Source: Bubalus kerabau (Eukaryota; Chordata; Mammalia; Artiodactyla; Bovidae). From it: a stretch of 64,000 bases of DNA. Of the stretch, positions 22,318-34,500 are shown piece by piece (the stretch's first letter is position 1; every line of letters starts with the position of its first letter). The stretch is taken from assembly GCF_029407905.1 (NCBI RefSeq), contig NC_073627.1:143047697-143111696 (forward strand). The letters are read 5' to 3'. The translations under genes and the position numbers were made by a program. Below the pieces are notes generated by a model. That model saw only the letters and a program-made list of their open reading frames with translations, made no database searches and was not told the DNA's origin.

Positions 22318-24416
22318 TGTACTGACCCTGTGGACTGAGCACTCCAGGCTTCCCAGTTCTACACTATCTCCTGGAGTTTGCTCACTCATGTACATTGAGT
22401 CGGTGACCGTCCATCCATCTCATCCTCTGCCACCTTCTTCTCCTGCCTTCAATCATTCCCAGTATTAGGATATTTTCCAGTGAGTCAGCTCTTTGTATCA
22501 GGTGGCTTAAATATTGGAGCTTCAGCATTAGTTCTTCCAATGAATATTCAGAACTGATTTCCTTTAGGATTGACTGGCTTGATGTCCTTGCAGTCCAAGG
22601 GACTCTCAAGAGTCCTCTCCAACACCACAGCTTAAAAGCATCAATTCTTTGAGATAGTGATGGACAGGGAAGCCTGGCGTGCTGCAGTCCATGGGGTCGC
22701 AGAGAGTTGGACATGACTGAGCGACTGAACTGAACTGACAGCCTTCTTTACGGTCCGACTCACACGTCCGTCCATGATTACTGTATAAACCATAGCTTTG
22801 ACAATACGGACCTTTGTTGGCAAAGTGATGTCTCTGCTTTTTAATCCACTGTCTAGGTTTTTTCATAGCTTTTCTTCCAAGGAGCAAGCATTTTTTAATT
22901 TCATGGCTGTAGTCACCATCCACAGTGATTTTGGAGCTCAAGAAAATAAAGTTTGTCACTGTTTGCATTGTTTCCCTATGTTTGCCATAAAGTTATGGGA
23001 CTAGATGCCATTATCTTAGTTTTTTGAACATTGAGTTTCAAAGCCAGCTTTTTCACTCTCCTGTTTCACCTTCATCAAGAGGTTCTTTAGTTCCTCTTTG
23101 CTTTCTACCATAAGGGTGGTTTCATCTGCATATCTAAGGTTATTGATATTTCTCCCAGCAATCTTGATTCCAGCTTCTGAGTCATCCAGCCCAACATTTC
23201 ACATGATGTACTCTCCATAGAAGTTAAATAAGCTGGGTGACAATTTACAGTCTTAACATACTTCTTTCCCAATTTGGACCAATCTGTTGTTCCATGTCTG
23301 GTACTAACTGTTCCTTCTTGGCCTTCATACAGGTTTATCAGGAGGCAGGTAAAGTTATCTGGTACTCCCATCTCTTTAAGAATTTTCCATAGTTTGTTGT
23401 AATCCACATAAAGTCTTTAGTATAGTCAGTGAAGCAGATGTTTTTCTGGAATTCCTTTGCTTCCTCCATGATCCAACAAATGTTGGCAATTTAATCTCTG
23501 GTTCCTCTGCCTTTTTAAAAATCAGCTTGTAGATCTGTAAGTTTTTGGTTCACATACTGCTGAAACCTAGCTTGAAGCATTTTGGGCATAATCTTGCTAG
23601 CATGTGAAATGAGCACAATTGTACAGTAGCTTGAATATTCTTTAGCATTGTCTTTCTTTAAGAATGGAATGAAAACTGACCTTTTCCAGTCCTGTGGCCA
23701 CTGCAAAATGTCCAAATTTGCTAACATATTGAGTGCAGCACTTAAACAGCATCATCGTTTAGGATTTGAAATAGCTCAGCTGGAATTTTATCACCTCCTC
23801 TAGTTTTGTTCGTAGTGATGCTTCCAAAGGCCCACTTGACTTCACATTCCAGGATGTCTGGCTCTAGGTAAGTGATTGCACCATCATGGTTATCCAAGTT
23901 GTTAAGATTATTTTTGTATAGTTCTTCTGTGTATTCTTGTCACCTCTTCTTAACCTCTTCTGCTTCTGTTAGGTCCTTAATGTTTCTGTCCTTTACTGTG
24001 CTCATCCTTGCATGAAATGTTCCCTTGATATCTCCAGTTTTCTCAAAGAGATCTCTAGTCTTTCCCATTCTATTGTTTTCCTCTATTTCTCTGCATTGTT
24101 CATTGAAGAAGGCCTTCTTATCTCTCCTTGCTATTCTCTGAAACTCTGTATTCAGTTGGGTAAATCTTTCCCTTTCTCCTTTGCCTCTTCTTTCTATTCT
24201 TTCCTCAGCTATTTGTAAAGCCTCCCCAGACAACTTGCACTTCTTTTTCTTGGGGATGTTTTTGGTCATTGGCTCCTGTACAATGTTATGAATCTCTGTC
24301 CATAGTTCAGGTACTCTGTCTACCAGATCTAATCCCTTAAATCTATCTGTCACCTCTACTGTATAATAATAAGGGATTTGATTTAGGTCATACCTTAATG
24401 GCCTAGTGGTTTTCCC
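22318..24416 (-). mobile_element. Old BovB, 3' part of a split element
   Basis: Degenerate BovB in minus orientation whose coding fragments run from KTTRPL (near 24,410) through the reverse transcriptase to the C-terminus near 22,390, with many frame breaks. A small plus-oriented BovB tail is inserted at 22,651-22,737. The 5' part continues at 26,294-27,400 beyond the younger insertion. Confidence 0.85.
22651..22737 (+). mobile_element. Short BovB tail insertion
   Basis: About 87 bp of the BovB 3' end in plus orientation, ending with the ACTGAACTGA tail, interrupts the opposite-strand old BovB between ATTCTTTG and CAGCCTTC. Confidence 0.8.
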
Positions 24417-26293
24417 TCAGATCAGATCAGATCAGATCAGTCGCTCAGTCATATCTGACTCTTTTCGATCCCATGAATCGCAGCACGCCAGGCCTCCCTG
24501 TCCATCACCAACTCCCGGAGTTCACTCAGACTCATGTCCATCGAGTCAGTGATGCCATCCAGCCATCTCATCCTCTGTAGTCCCCTTCTCCTCTTGCCCC
24601 CAATCCCTCCCAGCATCAGAGTCTTTTCCAATGAGTCAACTCTTCGCATGAGGTGGCCAAAGTACTGGAGTTTCAGCTTTAGCATCATTCCTTCCAAAGA
24701 AATCCCAGGGCTGATCTCCTTCAGAATGGACTGGTTGGATCTCCTTGCAGTCCAAGGGACTCTCAAGAGTCTTCTCCAACACCACAGTTCAAAAGCATCA
24801 ATTCTTTGGCACTCAGCCTTCTTCACAGTCCAACTCTCACATCCATACATGACCACAGGAAAAACCATAGCCTTGACTAGACGGACCTTTGTTGGCAAAG
24901 TAATGTCTCTGCTTTTGAATATGCTATCTAGGTTGGTCATAACTTTCCTTCCAAGGAGTAAGCGTCTTTTAATTTCATGGCTGCAGTCACCATCTGCAGT
25001 GATTTTGGAGCCCAGAAAAATAAAGTCTGACACTGTTTCCACTGTTTTCCCATCTATTTCCCATGAAGTGATGGGACCAGATGCCATGATCTTTGTTTTC
25101 TGAATGTTGAACTTTAAGCCAACTTTTTCACTCTCCACCTTCACTTTCATCAAGAGGTTTTTGAGTTCCTCTTCACTTTCTGCCATAAGGGTGGTGTCAT
25201 CTGCATATCTGAAGTTATTGATATTTCTCCCGGCAATCTTGATTCCAGCTTGTGTTTCTTCCAGGCCAGCATTTCTCATGATGTACTCTGTATATAAGTT
25301 AAATAAACAGGGTGACAATATACAGCCTTGACGAACTCCTTTTCCTATTTGGAACCAGTCTGTTGTTCCATGTCCAGTTCGAACTGTTGCTTCCTGACCA
25401 GCATATAGGTTTCTCAAGAGGCAGGTCAGGTGGTCTGGTATTCCCATCTCTTTCAGAATTTTCCACAGTTGATTGTGATCCACACAGTCAAAGGCTTTGG
25501 CATAGTCAATAAAGCAGAAATAGATGTTTTTCTGGAACTCTCTTGCTTTTTCCATGATCCAGCGGATGTTGGCAATTTTATCTCTGGTTCCTCTGCCTTT
25601 TCTAAAACCAGCCTGAACATCAGGAAGTTCATGGTTCATATATTGCTGAAGCCTGGCTTGGAGAATTTTCAGCATTACTTTACTAGCATGTGAGATGAGT
25701 GCAATTGTGCAGTAGTTTGAGCATTCTTTGGCATTGCCTTTCTTTGGGATTGGAATGAAAACTGACCTTTTCCAGTCCTGTGGCCACTGCTGAGTTTTCC
25801 AAATTTGCTGGCATATTGAGTGCAGCACTTTCACAGCATCATCTTTCAGGATTTGAAATAGCTCAACTGGAATTCCATCACCTCCACTAGCTTTGTTCGT
25901 AGTGATGCTTTCTAAGGCCCACTTGACTTCACATTCCAGGATGTCTGGCTCTAGGTCAGTGATCACACCATCATGATTATCTGGGTCGTGAAGATCTTTT
26001 TTGTACAGTTCTTCTGTGTATTCTTGCCATCTCTTCTTAATATCTTCTGCTTCTGTTAGGTCCATACCATTTCTGTCCTTTATCGAGCCCATCTTTGCAT
26101 GAAATGTTCCTTTGGTATCTCTGATTTTCTTGAAGAGATCCCTAGTCTTTCCCATTGTGTTGTTTTCCTCTATTTCTTTGCATTGATCGCTGAAGAAGGC
26201 TTTCTTATCTCTTCTTGCTATTCTTTGGAACTCTGCATTCAGCTGTTTATATCTTTCCTTTTCTCTTTTGCTTTTCGCTTCTCTTCTTTTCAC
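24417..26293 (-). mobile_element. Young 5'-truncated BovB with 614-codon open frame
   Basis: BovB in minus orientation from a truncated 5' end at about 26,293 to a repeated GATCA tail at 24,417. One frame stays open for 614 codons down to a stop at 24,449. It encodes the reverse transcriptase, with the catalytic FRYADD box at residues about 361-366 (YADD at 25,196-25,207), and the C-terminal Cys/Trp-containing region. The apurinic-type endonuclease and about the first 40% of the usual protein are missing, so it cannot mobilise itself. The first codon is a GTG produced by truncation, not a start. It is same-strand with KIF24 and lies in its first intron. Confidence 0.93.
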
Positions 26294-27400
26294 ACTTTCT
26301 TCAATTTAAGCCTGAATTTTTTCAATAAGGAGTTCATGATCTGAGCCACAGTCAGCTCCCAGTCTTGCTCCTGCTGACTGTATAGCACTTCTCCATCTTT
26401 GACTACAAAGAACATAATCAATCTAATTTTGGTACTGACCATCTGGTGATGTCCACGTGTAGGCTGTCTCTTGTGTTGTTGGAAAAGGGTATTTGGTATG
26501 GCAAGCATGTTCTCTTGACAAGACTCTGTTAGCCTTTGCCCTGCTTCATTTTGTACTTCAAGGCCAAACTTGCTTGTTATTCCAGGTTATCTCTTGATTT
26601 CCTACTTTTGCATTCCAATCCCCTATGATTACACAGACATCTTTTTTTTAGTGTTATTTCTAGAGGGTTTTATAGGTCTTCATGGAACCATTCAACATCA
26701 GCTTCCTCAGCATCAGTAGTTGAGGCGTAGACTTGAATTACTGCAATAATGAATGATTTACCTTGGAAACGAAATGAGATTCTGTTGTTTTTGAAATTGT
26801 ACCCAAGTACTGGATTTCAGAGACTTTTGTTGACTATGAGGGCTACTCCATTTCTTCTAAGGGATTCTTGCCCACAGAAGTAAATATAATGGTCATCTGA
26901 ATTAAATTTGCCCATTCTCATCCATTTTAGTTCGGTGATTCCTAAAGATGTTGATGTTCAACACTGCCGTCTCCTGCTTGACCATGTCCAATTTACCTTG
27001 ATTCATGGACCTAACATTCCAGGTTCCTATGCAATATTGTTCTTTATAACATTAGACTTTACTTTCACCACCAGACACGTCCACAACTGAGCGTTGTTTC
27101 CTCTTGGCCCAGCTGCTTCATTCTATCTGGAGCTATTAGTAATTGACCTCCATTATTCCCCAGTAGCATACTGGACACCTTCTGACCTGAGGGGTCTTCC
27201 AGTGTCATGTCTTTTTGCCTTTATATACTGTACATGTTCTCGCGGCAAGAATATTGGACTGGGTTGCCATTTCCTCCTCCACTGGATGTTCTGTCAGAAC
27301 TCTTCACTATGACCTGACTGTCTTGGGTGGTCCTGCACAGCATGGCTCATAGCTTTATTGAGTTATGAAAGCCCGTTCACCACAACAAGGCTGTGATCCA
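26294..27400 (-). mobile_element. Old BovB, 5' part of a split element
   Basis: Decayed BovB 5' end and endonuclease region in minus orientation (fragments such as WELTVAQIMNSLL and FRLKLKKV at the left edge). It ends where the old 3' part at 24,416 begins in the BovB order. Together the two parts are about 3.1 kb, close to full length for BovB. Confidence 0.8.
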
Positions 27401-27404
27401 CTTT

Positions 27405-27470
27405 GCTATACATCAAAAATCAATACAACATTGTAAATCAACTATACTCCAATAAAAAATTTTAAAATAG
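27405..27470 (+). repeat. L1-like 3' tail fragment
   Basis: Contains CATTGTAAATCAACTATACT and ends A-rich, as at L1 3' ends in ruminants. Confidence 0.5.
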
Positions 27471-27612
27471 ATATGCTTTGTATCACTTTTCTTTCCATGT
27501 CACAAAAAGTCCAGCTCCTCCCTTCTTCTGGGATAATGATCAGAATCATTCCAGGAACTTTAAGAAATATAGATACCTGAGCCCCATCCCAGATCCATAA
27601 GAAAACAAAAAA

Positions 27613-27945
27613 ACAGGAACTTTCCTGGTGATCCAGTTGTTAACAGTCTGCCTCCCAATGCAGGAGACACAGGTTTGATCCCTGGTTCAGGAAGATTCCA
27701 CACACCATGAAGCAACTAAGCCTGTGTACCACAACTACTGAGTCTGTGCTCTGGAGCCCAAGATCTGCAACTACTGAAGCCTGCATGCTCTCGAGTCTGT
27801 GCTCTGCAACAAGAGAAGCCACCTCAATGAGAAGCCCATGCACCACAACTTGAGAGTAGCTTCCATTCACCACAGTGAGAGAAAGCCCGTGCACATCAAT
27901 GAAGACCCACTGCAATCAAAAAAATAAAAAATTTTTTTAAAGTAT
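27613..27945 (+). mobile_element. Long CHR-type SINE
   Basis: Starts with the CTTTCCTGGTGATCCAGTTG head and continues through a long GAAGCCCATGCACCACAACT-type body to an A-rich tail. Confidence 0.75.
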
Positions 27946-28056
27946 TCTATAAATGTATTCATTATGCAGCACACAGATTCTGTAAAGCATTTACTAAGTG
28001 CCCGGCAAATAGCAGGCATAGTGATCTACCTATAGCATTTTAAAATACTTTCCTTA

Positions 28057-28859
28057 GAACCCTCTTGCAGTGTTGGTGGGAATGCAAACTAGTACAGCCA
28101 CTATGGAGAACAGTGTGGAGATTCCTTAAAAAACTGGAAATAGAACTGCCTTATGATCCAGCAATCCCACTGCTGGGCATACACACTGAGGAAACCAGAA
28201 GGGAAAGAGACACGTGTACCCCAATGTTCATCGCAGCACTGTTTATAATAGCCAGGACATGGAAGCAACCTAGATGTCCATCAGCAGATGAATGGATAAG
28301 AAAGCTGTGGTACATATACACAATGGAGTATTACTCAGCCATTAAAAAGAATACATTTGAATCAGTTCTAATGAGGTGGATGAAACTGGAGCCTATTATA
28401 CAGAGTGAAGTAAGCCAGAAAGAAAAACACCAATACAGTATACTAACGCATATATATGGAATTTGGAAAGATGGTAACAATAACCCTGTGTACGAGACAG
28501 CAAAAGAGACACTGATGTATAGAACAGTCTTATGGACTCTGTGGGAGAGGGAGAGGGTGGGAAGATTTGGGAGAATGGCATTGAAACATGTAAAATATCA
28601 TGTATGAAACGAGTTGCCAGTCCAGGTTCGATGCATGATACTGGATGCTTGGGGCTGGTGCACTGGGATGACCCAGAGGGATGGAATGGGGAGGGAGGAG
28701 GGAGGAGGGTTCAGGATGGGGAACACATGTATACCTGTGGCGGATTCATTTTGATATTTGGCAAAACTAATACATTATGTAAAGTTTAAAAAATAAAAAA
28801 AAAAAACAAAAAAAAAAAACAAAAAAAACACATCAATCTGAAAAAAAATAAAATAAAAT
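28057..28859 (+). mobile_element. L1-BT 3' end with 15-bp target-site duplication
   Basis: The copy is 5'-truncated. It encodes the end of L1 ORF2 (…PYDPAIPLLGIHTEET… through MEYYSAIKKN to a stop near 28,607), then the bovine L1 3'UTR with a G-rich tract at 28,688-28,709 and an A-rich tail. AAAATACTTTCCTTA flanks it at 28,042-28,056 and 28,860-28,874. The target sequence TTTT/AAAA fits L1 endonuclease. Confidence 0.93.
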
Positions 28860-29035
28860 AAAATACTTTCCTTATAAAAAATTTCAAACATCACAAAAGT
28901 AAACAGAATTGTACCATGAACTCTCATGTTATCTACCCATAGATTCTTCAGTTATCAAAATTTCCCACACTTGCTTCTCCTATTCTTTCTTTCCTTTGCT
29001 GGAATATTTTAAAAGTAAATCCTAGTTATGTCATT

Positions 29036-29222
29036 GGGGTCGCTAAGAGTTGGACACGACTGAGCGACTTCACTTTCATGCATTGGAGAAGGAAATGGCA
29101 ACCCACTCCAGTGTTCTTGCCTGGAGAATCCCAGGGACGGCGGAGCCTAGTGGGCTGCCATCTATGGGGTTGCACAGAGTCGGACACGACTGAAGCGACT
29201 TAGCAGCAGCAGCAGCCGCAGA
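29036..29222 (+). mobile_element. Truncated BOV-A2 SINE
   Basis: Plus orientation, ending GACTTAGCAGCAGCAGCAG; flanked by TATGTCATT at 29,027-29,035 and 29,223-29,231. Confidence 0.88.
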
Positions 29223-29581
29223 TATGTCATTTCACTTCTAAATTTTCTAAACAGATATTTTGTTATGTAACCCTAGTGCCATTATTATACCTAGTAAATT
29301 TAAAACTAATTCTTTGGTATTTTATACTCCGCCCATAATATAATTTACCCAATTATCTAAAAGAAAATCTCTATTTATATTTAAATATATAATGCATATA
29401 TATTTTATATATTTATATAAAAATACAAAAGTATTTTTTTGTTCAAATCAGAATAAAAACAAGGATCATGAATTTCACTGTTATGTCTCCTTTTTTCTCA
29501 CAGGGCAGTACCCTATTCTTTCTTTTTTCCTTTATATTCCACTGACTTAACACAGAAACCAAATATGTCCTAAGAATAGGA

Positions 29582-29865
29582 TGCTGCTGCTGCTGCTGCT
29601 GCTAAGTCGCTTCAGTCATCTTCGACTCTGTGCGACCCCACAGACGGCAGCCCACCAGGCTCCCCCGTCCCTGGGATTCTCCAGGCAAGAACACTGGAGT
29701 GGGTTGCCATTTCCTTCTCCAAGGCATGAAAGTGAAAAGTGAAAGTGAAGTCGCTCAGTCGTGTCCGACTCTTAGCGACCTCATGGACTGCAGCCTACCA
29801 GGCTCCTCCATCCATGGGATTTTCCAGGCAAGAGTACTGGAGTGGGGTGCCATTGCCTTCTCCGA
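29582..29865 (-). mobile_element. BOV-A2 SINE
   Basis: Reverse full-length BOV-A2 starting with a (GCT)n run and ending TGCCATTGCCTTCTCC. Confidence 0.88.
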
Positions 29866-30749
29866 AGTATGGGATATACTACACTAAAAAAATTCCTCAT
29901 TGTTCATCTGAAATTCACATTTAACTAAGTGTCCTATTTTTTATGCTGGCTTAATCTGGCAACTCTATATATTTGGATCAAGTTCCACAATTTGGGCAAA
30001 AATATTTCATAGGTGTTACCATGTGCTTCATAGTATATCACACCAGAATACATTCAATGTCTGCAAATTGCAGACTGATTTCCTTCACTGCAAAGTACTC
30101 TCATCAACCAATTAATCCAATGGTTTCATCCACTGATGACTGTTATCTGCCTCAATCATTTCACTGGGATTGCAAAACGGTGGTTTTCTGCATCTATCAC
30201 TCTTTATTGGAATTTTCCTTTAAAGAAAAACTTTCTGTCAACAACTAGGGCTATTTGATTATCCAAAGTAGAGTTTGCACATGAAGGCAGGCATAAGAGT
30301 GTTCTTTCTTTTTAATTTCTAATTTTCAGACTTAAGTAATGACTAGTTATTTTGGATGGTGTCCAATGAGTTCTTTTGGAGTTTTGCTTTTGTTTCTTTT
30401 GGTGGGGGGAGTTCAAATTCATTATTAACTCATGGGTTTTTATATATTTCAAGTGTTTCAATCAATTGTCTTAGTCTTTGAGAGTTTCATCTTGTATATT
30501 TCCTGGCCAAAATCTAAAATAAGCTTTCTTTCAAGAAATATGTATTTCTGTTTTGGAAGTAACTGCCCTTTGTCCCACATCCAGCTAAAGCTTATGTATG
30601 CCTGTCTTAAGCAGAGAGGGCCTGGGCATTAGCAAAAGAGGGAAAAGAATGAGCACAACGACAATGGCCTTTATCTTCCCTTTGGAGATAGGAAGAATTC
30701 TATACAGCCACAAGTAGCTAATCTAGAATAGACACTACTTACTGCATAT

Positions 30750-32479
30750 CACTCACCTAGAGCCAGACATCCTGGAATGTGAAGTCAAGTGGGCTGTAGG
30801 AAGCATCTCTACGAACAAAGCTAGTGGAGGTGGTGGAATTACAGTTATTTCAAATCCTAAAAGATGATGCTGTGCAAGTGCTGCACTCAGTATGTCAGCA
30901 AATTTGGAAAAATCAGCAGTGGCCACAGGACTGGAAAAAGTCGGTTTTCATTCCACTCCCAAAGAAAGCCAATGCCAAAGAATGCTCAAGTGTTAGTCGC
31001 TCAGTCGTGCCCGACTCTTTTTGACCCCATGGACTGCAGCCCACCAGGCTCTTCTGTCCATGAGATTTTCCAGGCAAGGATACTGGAGTGGGTTGCCATT
31101 TCCTTCTCCAGGGGATCTTTCCAACCCAGGAATTGACCCCGGGTCTCCTGCACTGCAGGCAGATTCCTTACCGACTGAGCTACAAGGGAAGCCCTAAGAA
31201 TGCTCAAACTACCACACAATTGCACTCATCTCACATGCTAGCAAAGTAATGCTCAAAATTCTCCAAGCCAGGCTTCAGCAATATGTGAACCGTGAACTTC
31301 CAGATGTTCAAGCTGGTTTTAGAAAAGGCAGAGGAACCAGAGATCAAATTGCCAACATCATGGAAAAAGCAAGAGAGTTCCAGAAAAACATCTATTTCTG
31401 CTTTATTGACTATGCCAAAGCCTTTGACTGTGTGGATCACAATCAACTGTGGAAAATTCTGAAAGAGATGGGAATACCAGACCACCTGACCTGCCTCTTG
31501 AGAAACCTATATGCTGGTCAGGAAGCAACAGTTCGAACTGGACATGGAACAACAGACTGGTTCCAAATAGGAAAAGGAGTACGTCAAGGCTGTAATATGG
31601 TCACCCTGCTTATTTAACTCATATACAGAGTACATCATGAGAAATGCTGGGCTGGACAAGCACAAGCTGGAATCAAGATTGCCAGGAGAAATATCAATAA
31701 CCTCAGATATGCAGATGACACAACCCTTATGGCAGAAAGTGACAAAGAACTAAAGAGCTTCTTGATAAAAGCGAAAGAAGAGAATGAAACAGTTGGCTTA
31801 AAGCTCAACATTCAGAAAATGAAGATCATGGCATCTGGTCACATTACTTCATGGCAAATAGATGGGGAAACAGTGGAAACAGTGGCTGACTTTATTTTTT
31901 GGGGCTCCAAAATCAGTGCAGATGGTGATTGCAGCCATGAAAATAAGAGACACTTACTCCTTGGAAGGAAAGTTATGATAAACCTAGATAGCATATTTAA
32001 AAGCAGAGACATTACTTTGTCAACAAAGGTCTGTCTTGTCAAGGCTATGGTTTTTCCAGTAGTCATGTATGGATGTGAGAGTTGGACATCCAAAGAAAGC
32101 TGAGTGCAGAAGAATTGATGCTTTTGAGCTGTGGTGTTGAAGGCTCTTGAGAGTCCCTTGGGCTGCAAGGAGATCCAACTAGTCCATCCTAAAGGAGATC
32201 AGTCCTGGGTGTTCATTGGAAGGACTGATGCTGAAGCTGAAACTCCAATACTTTGGCCACCTGATGCAAAGAGCTGACTCACTGGAAAAGACCCTGATGC
32301 TGGGAAAGATTGAGGGCAGGAGGAGAAGGAGATGAGAGAGGATGAGATGGTTGGATGGCATCACCAACTCAATGGACATGAGTTTGGGTAAACTCCAGGA
32401 GTTGGTGATGGACAGGGAGGCTGCGGTTCATGGGGGTGCAAAGAGTCGGACACAATTGAGCGACTACTCATATATGAAC
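30750..32479 (+). mobile_element. BovB LINE, 5'-truncated, split by SINE
   Basis: Plus BovB starting in the region ahead of the reverse transcriptase (…LEPDILECEVK) and ending at its 3' end. Frames are interrupted by a Bov-tA insertion at 30,990-31,195 and small indels. TACTGCATAT flanks it at 30,740-30,749 and 32,480-32,489. Confidence 0.9.
30990..31195 (-). mobile_element. Bov-tA SINE inside BovB
   Basis: Complete reverse Bov-tA with AAGAATGCTCAA duplicated at 30,978-30,989 and 31,196-31,207. Confidence 0.93.
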
Positions 32480-33065
32480 TACTGCATATTTGAGTTACTA
32501 AATATTCTCTCTAGGTCAATTTCTGACTTCAGCGTCAACTCCAAAAATTACTTGTGGCTTCTGGAAAGCTTTATTAAGAAGGATGTTGAGGCATTTACAA
32601 TCATTAATAGAAAACAAGATGAGAATTTGGGGGCTGGGAAGAGCAAGTCATTTCCATTTTATTTCTTACAGCCCTTCTTACATACTGAAGTTAAAAACGT
32701 ACCACTGACACCTTTGTTGCACTGTGACAATGAGGATGTCAGTGTAGTGCCTCAATATAAAAGTGATAGGATATAATAATCACTAAGAAGTGGAATGACC
32801 AGACAATGGAATATAGATAAAAATTTTTAGTAAATTAAGTATTTTAAGAAATCTGTCTGATTTTAAACGTCCCCTACTATTACTAGTTTCTAAAGATTCA
32901 GATAAAAATAGCAAACTGATAAAAGATGAGTTAGAGGTCAAGGTGGATGACTATTGATTTTGCTTAGTGTTTGAGCTTTCCTGTTACATTAGCTGTGACT
33001 TCACTGGGTTGCTTTTCTCTCCTCCTGTACCCATGGTAAATAATCCAAATCTATTTCAATTCTTT

Positions 33066-33182
33066 GTCTTTTTTTTTGGTGAACCACAAGGCACAAGGAT
33101 CTTAGTTCCCTATCAGGGATAGAACCTATGTCCCCTGCAGTGGGAGTGTGGCGTCCTAACCATGGACTGCCAGGGAATTCCC
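33066..33182 (-). mobile_element. CHR-type SINE
   Basis: Reverse orientation, T run on the left, CTGCCAGGGAATTCCC on the right. Confidence 0.78.
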
Positions 33183-33398
33183 TCAATTCTTTCTTATTAA
33201 GCTCTGAAACAGCTTCAAAATCTCCTTTTGGGTGTGAGTGCATGACAGGGTACAATTCCATGAGTTCTGACAGTTGTAAACACCCGTAAAACTATCACTA
33301 CAATTAAAATACAGAATATTTCCATCACCTTCAGAATATTCCTCACATTTCTTTGCACTCCATCCCTCTGCCCTTGGCCCTAGCCAATGACTGATCTG

Positions 33399-33601
33399 AT
33401 TCCTTGGAAAAGACCCTGATGTTGGGAAAGACTGAAGGCAGGAGGAGAAGGGGATGACAGATAATGAGATGGCTGGATGGCATTACCGACTCGATGGCAT
33501 GAGTTTGAGCAAGCTCCAGGAGTTGGTGATAGACAGGAACGCCTGGCATGCTGAGTCCATGGGGTCGTAAAGAGTCAGACATGACTGAGCGACTGAACTG
33601 A
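33399..33601 (+). mobile_element. BovB 3'-end insertion
   Basis: About 200 bp of BovB 3' end with the ACTGAACTGA tail; flanked by ACTGATCTG at 33,390-33,398 and 33,602-33,610. Confidence 0.85.
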
Positions 33602-34384
33602 ACTGATCTGTATGATGTTTCTGTCATTACATATAAGTTTGCTTTTCTGAAAGCTTATGTAAATGGAATTATACAATATATTCTCTTTTGTATGTGGGTC
33701 CTTTTATTTAGCATAATGATTATGAGACTCATCCATAATGCACATGTCACACCCTCATTTTACTCAGGAGGAAAAAGACTAGAATGAATCAGTGAGTTGC
33801 CCAAGTTTTAACATAGCTCTCAAGGAACAGTTCTCAGATTCAAACTTAGGTCTTCTCGTGGCTAGTCCCAGGTTCTTTGCACTATTCCATGCTGCCTCCA
33901 TCAAAAGCAGCTGCAAAGACAGCTCACTGCCAGCTCCCCTAAGAGGCCCACTATGGACCCTGCTCAGCAGAATGGCTGCCTCCTGCAGATCTGTGCTGCA
34001 GCATGGTATCTCTCACAGCTGCCTCCACCAGGAAAATGTCCTGCAAATCAATAAAACCCAGTGGAGGTCAGACGGGCAGATTTTTACATGAGGGCCCACT
34101 CACGTTCAATGCCACAAGTATGCAGTGCTCCTTTGTGACAAACCCAGAGAATGCTAGGTCTCAGCTGTTGGGGTAACAATCAGAAATAGAGTCTTGGAAG
34201 AAATCCAGTTGGCAGAAATTCAAATTTTCTTATCCTGGTGGCAGAGAAAATAAACTGGAAGGGGAATTCATGCAACTTTATACACAATTAAGGAAGCTGA
34301 TTCACATTCCAGGATGTGGATAAGATCCAACTATTTAACATGTCCCCTCAAACTTTTCATTCATCTATCTAAACTATGTAACTC

Positions 34385-34500
34385 TACCCACCTAAACTGC
34401 CTGAAACTGAACTTGGAATCAGATAACTCTCAGTCATTTAGCTGTGTAACCTTGGGCAAAATCACTTAGTTTCTCTGAGTTTCATTTCCCCCTCTCAAAG
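34385..34500 (+). repeat. MIR relic
   Basis: Core-like TGTGTAACCTTGGGCAAAAT CACTTAG pattern followed by CTGAGTTTCA, characteristic of MIR. Confidence 0.7.

Noticed and set aside
24449..26293. Long 614-codon frame as a host gene
   Set aside because: It is BovB reverse transcriptase with BovB tail and truncation, not a cellular gene.
28065..28607. 180-codon frame as a host gene
   Set aside because: It is the C-terminus of L1 ORF2 inside a 5'-truncated L1 with target-site duplication.
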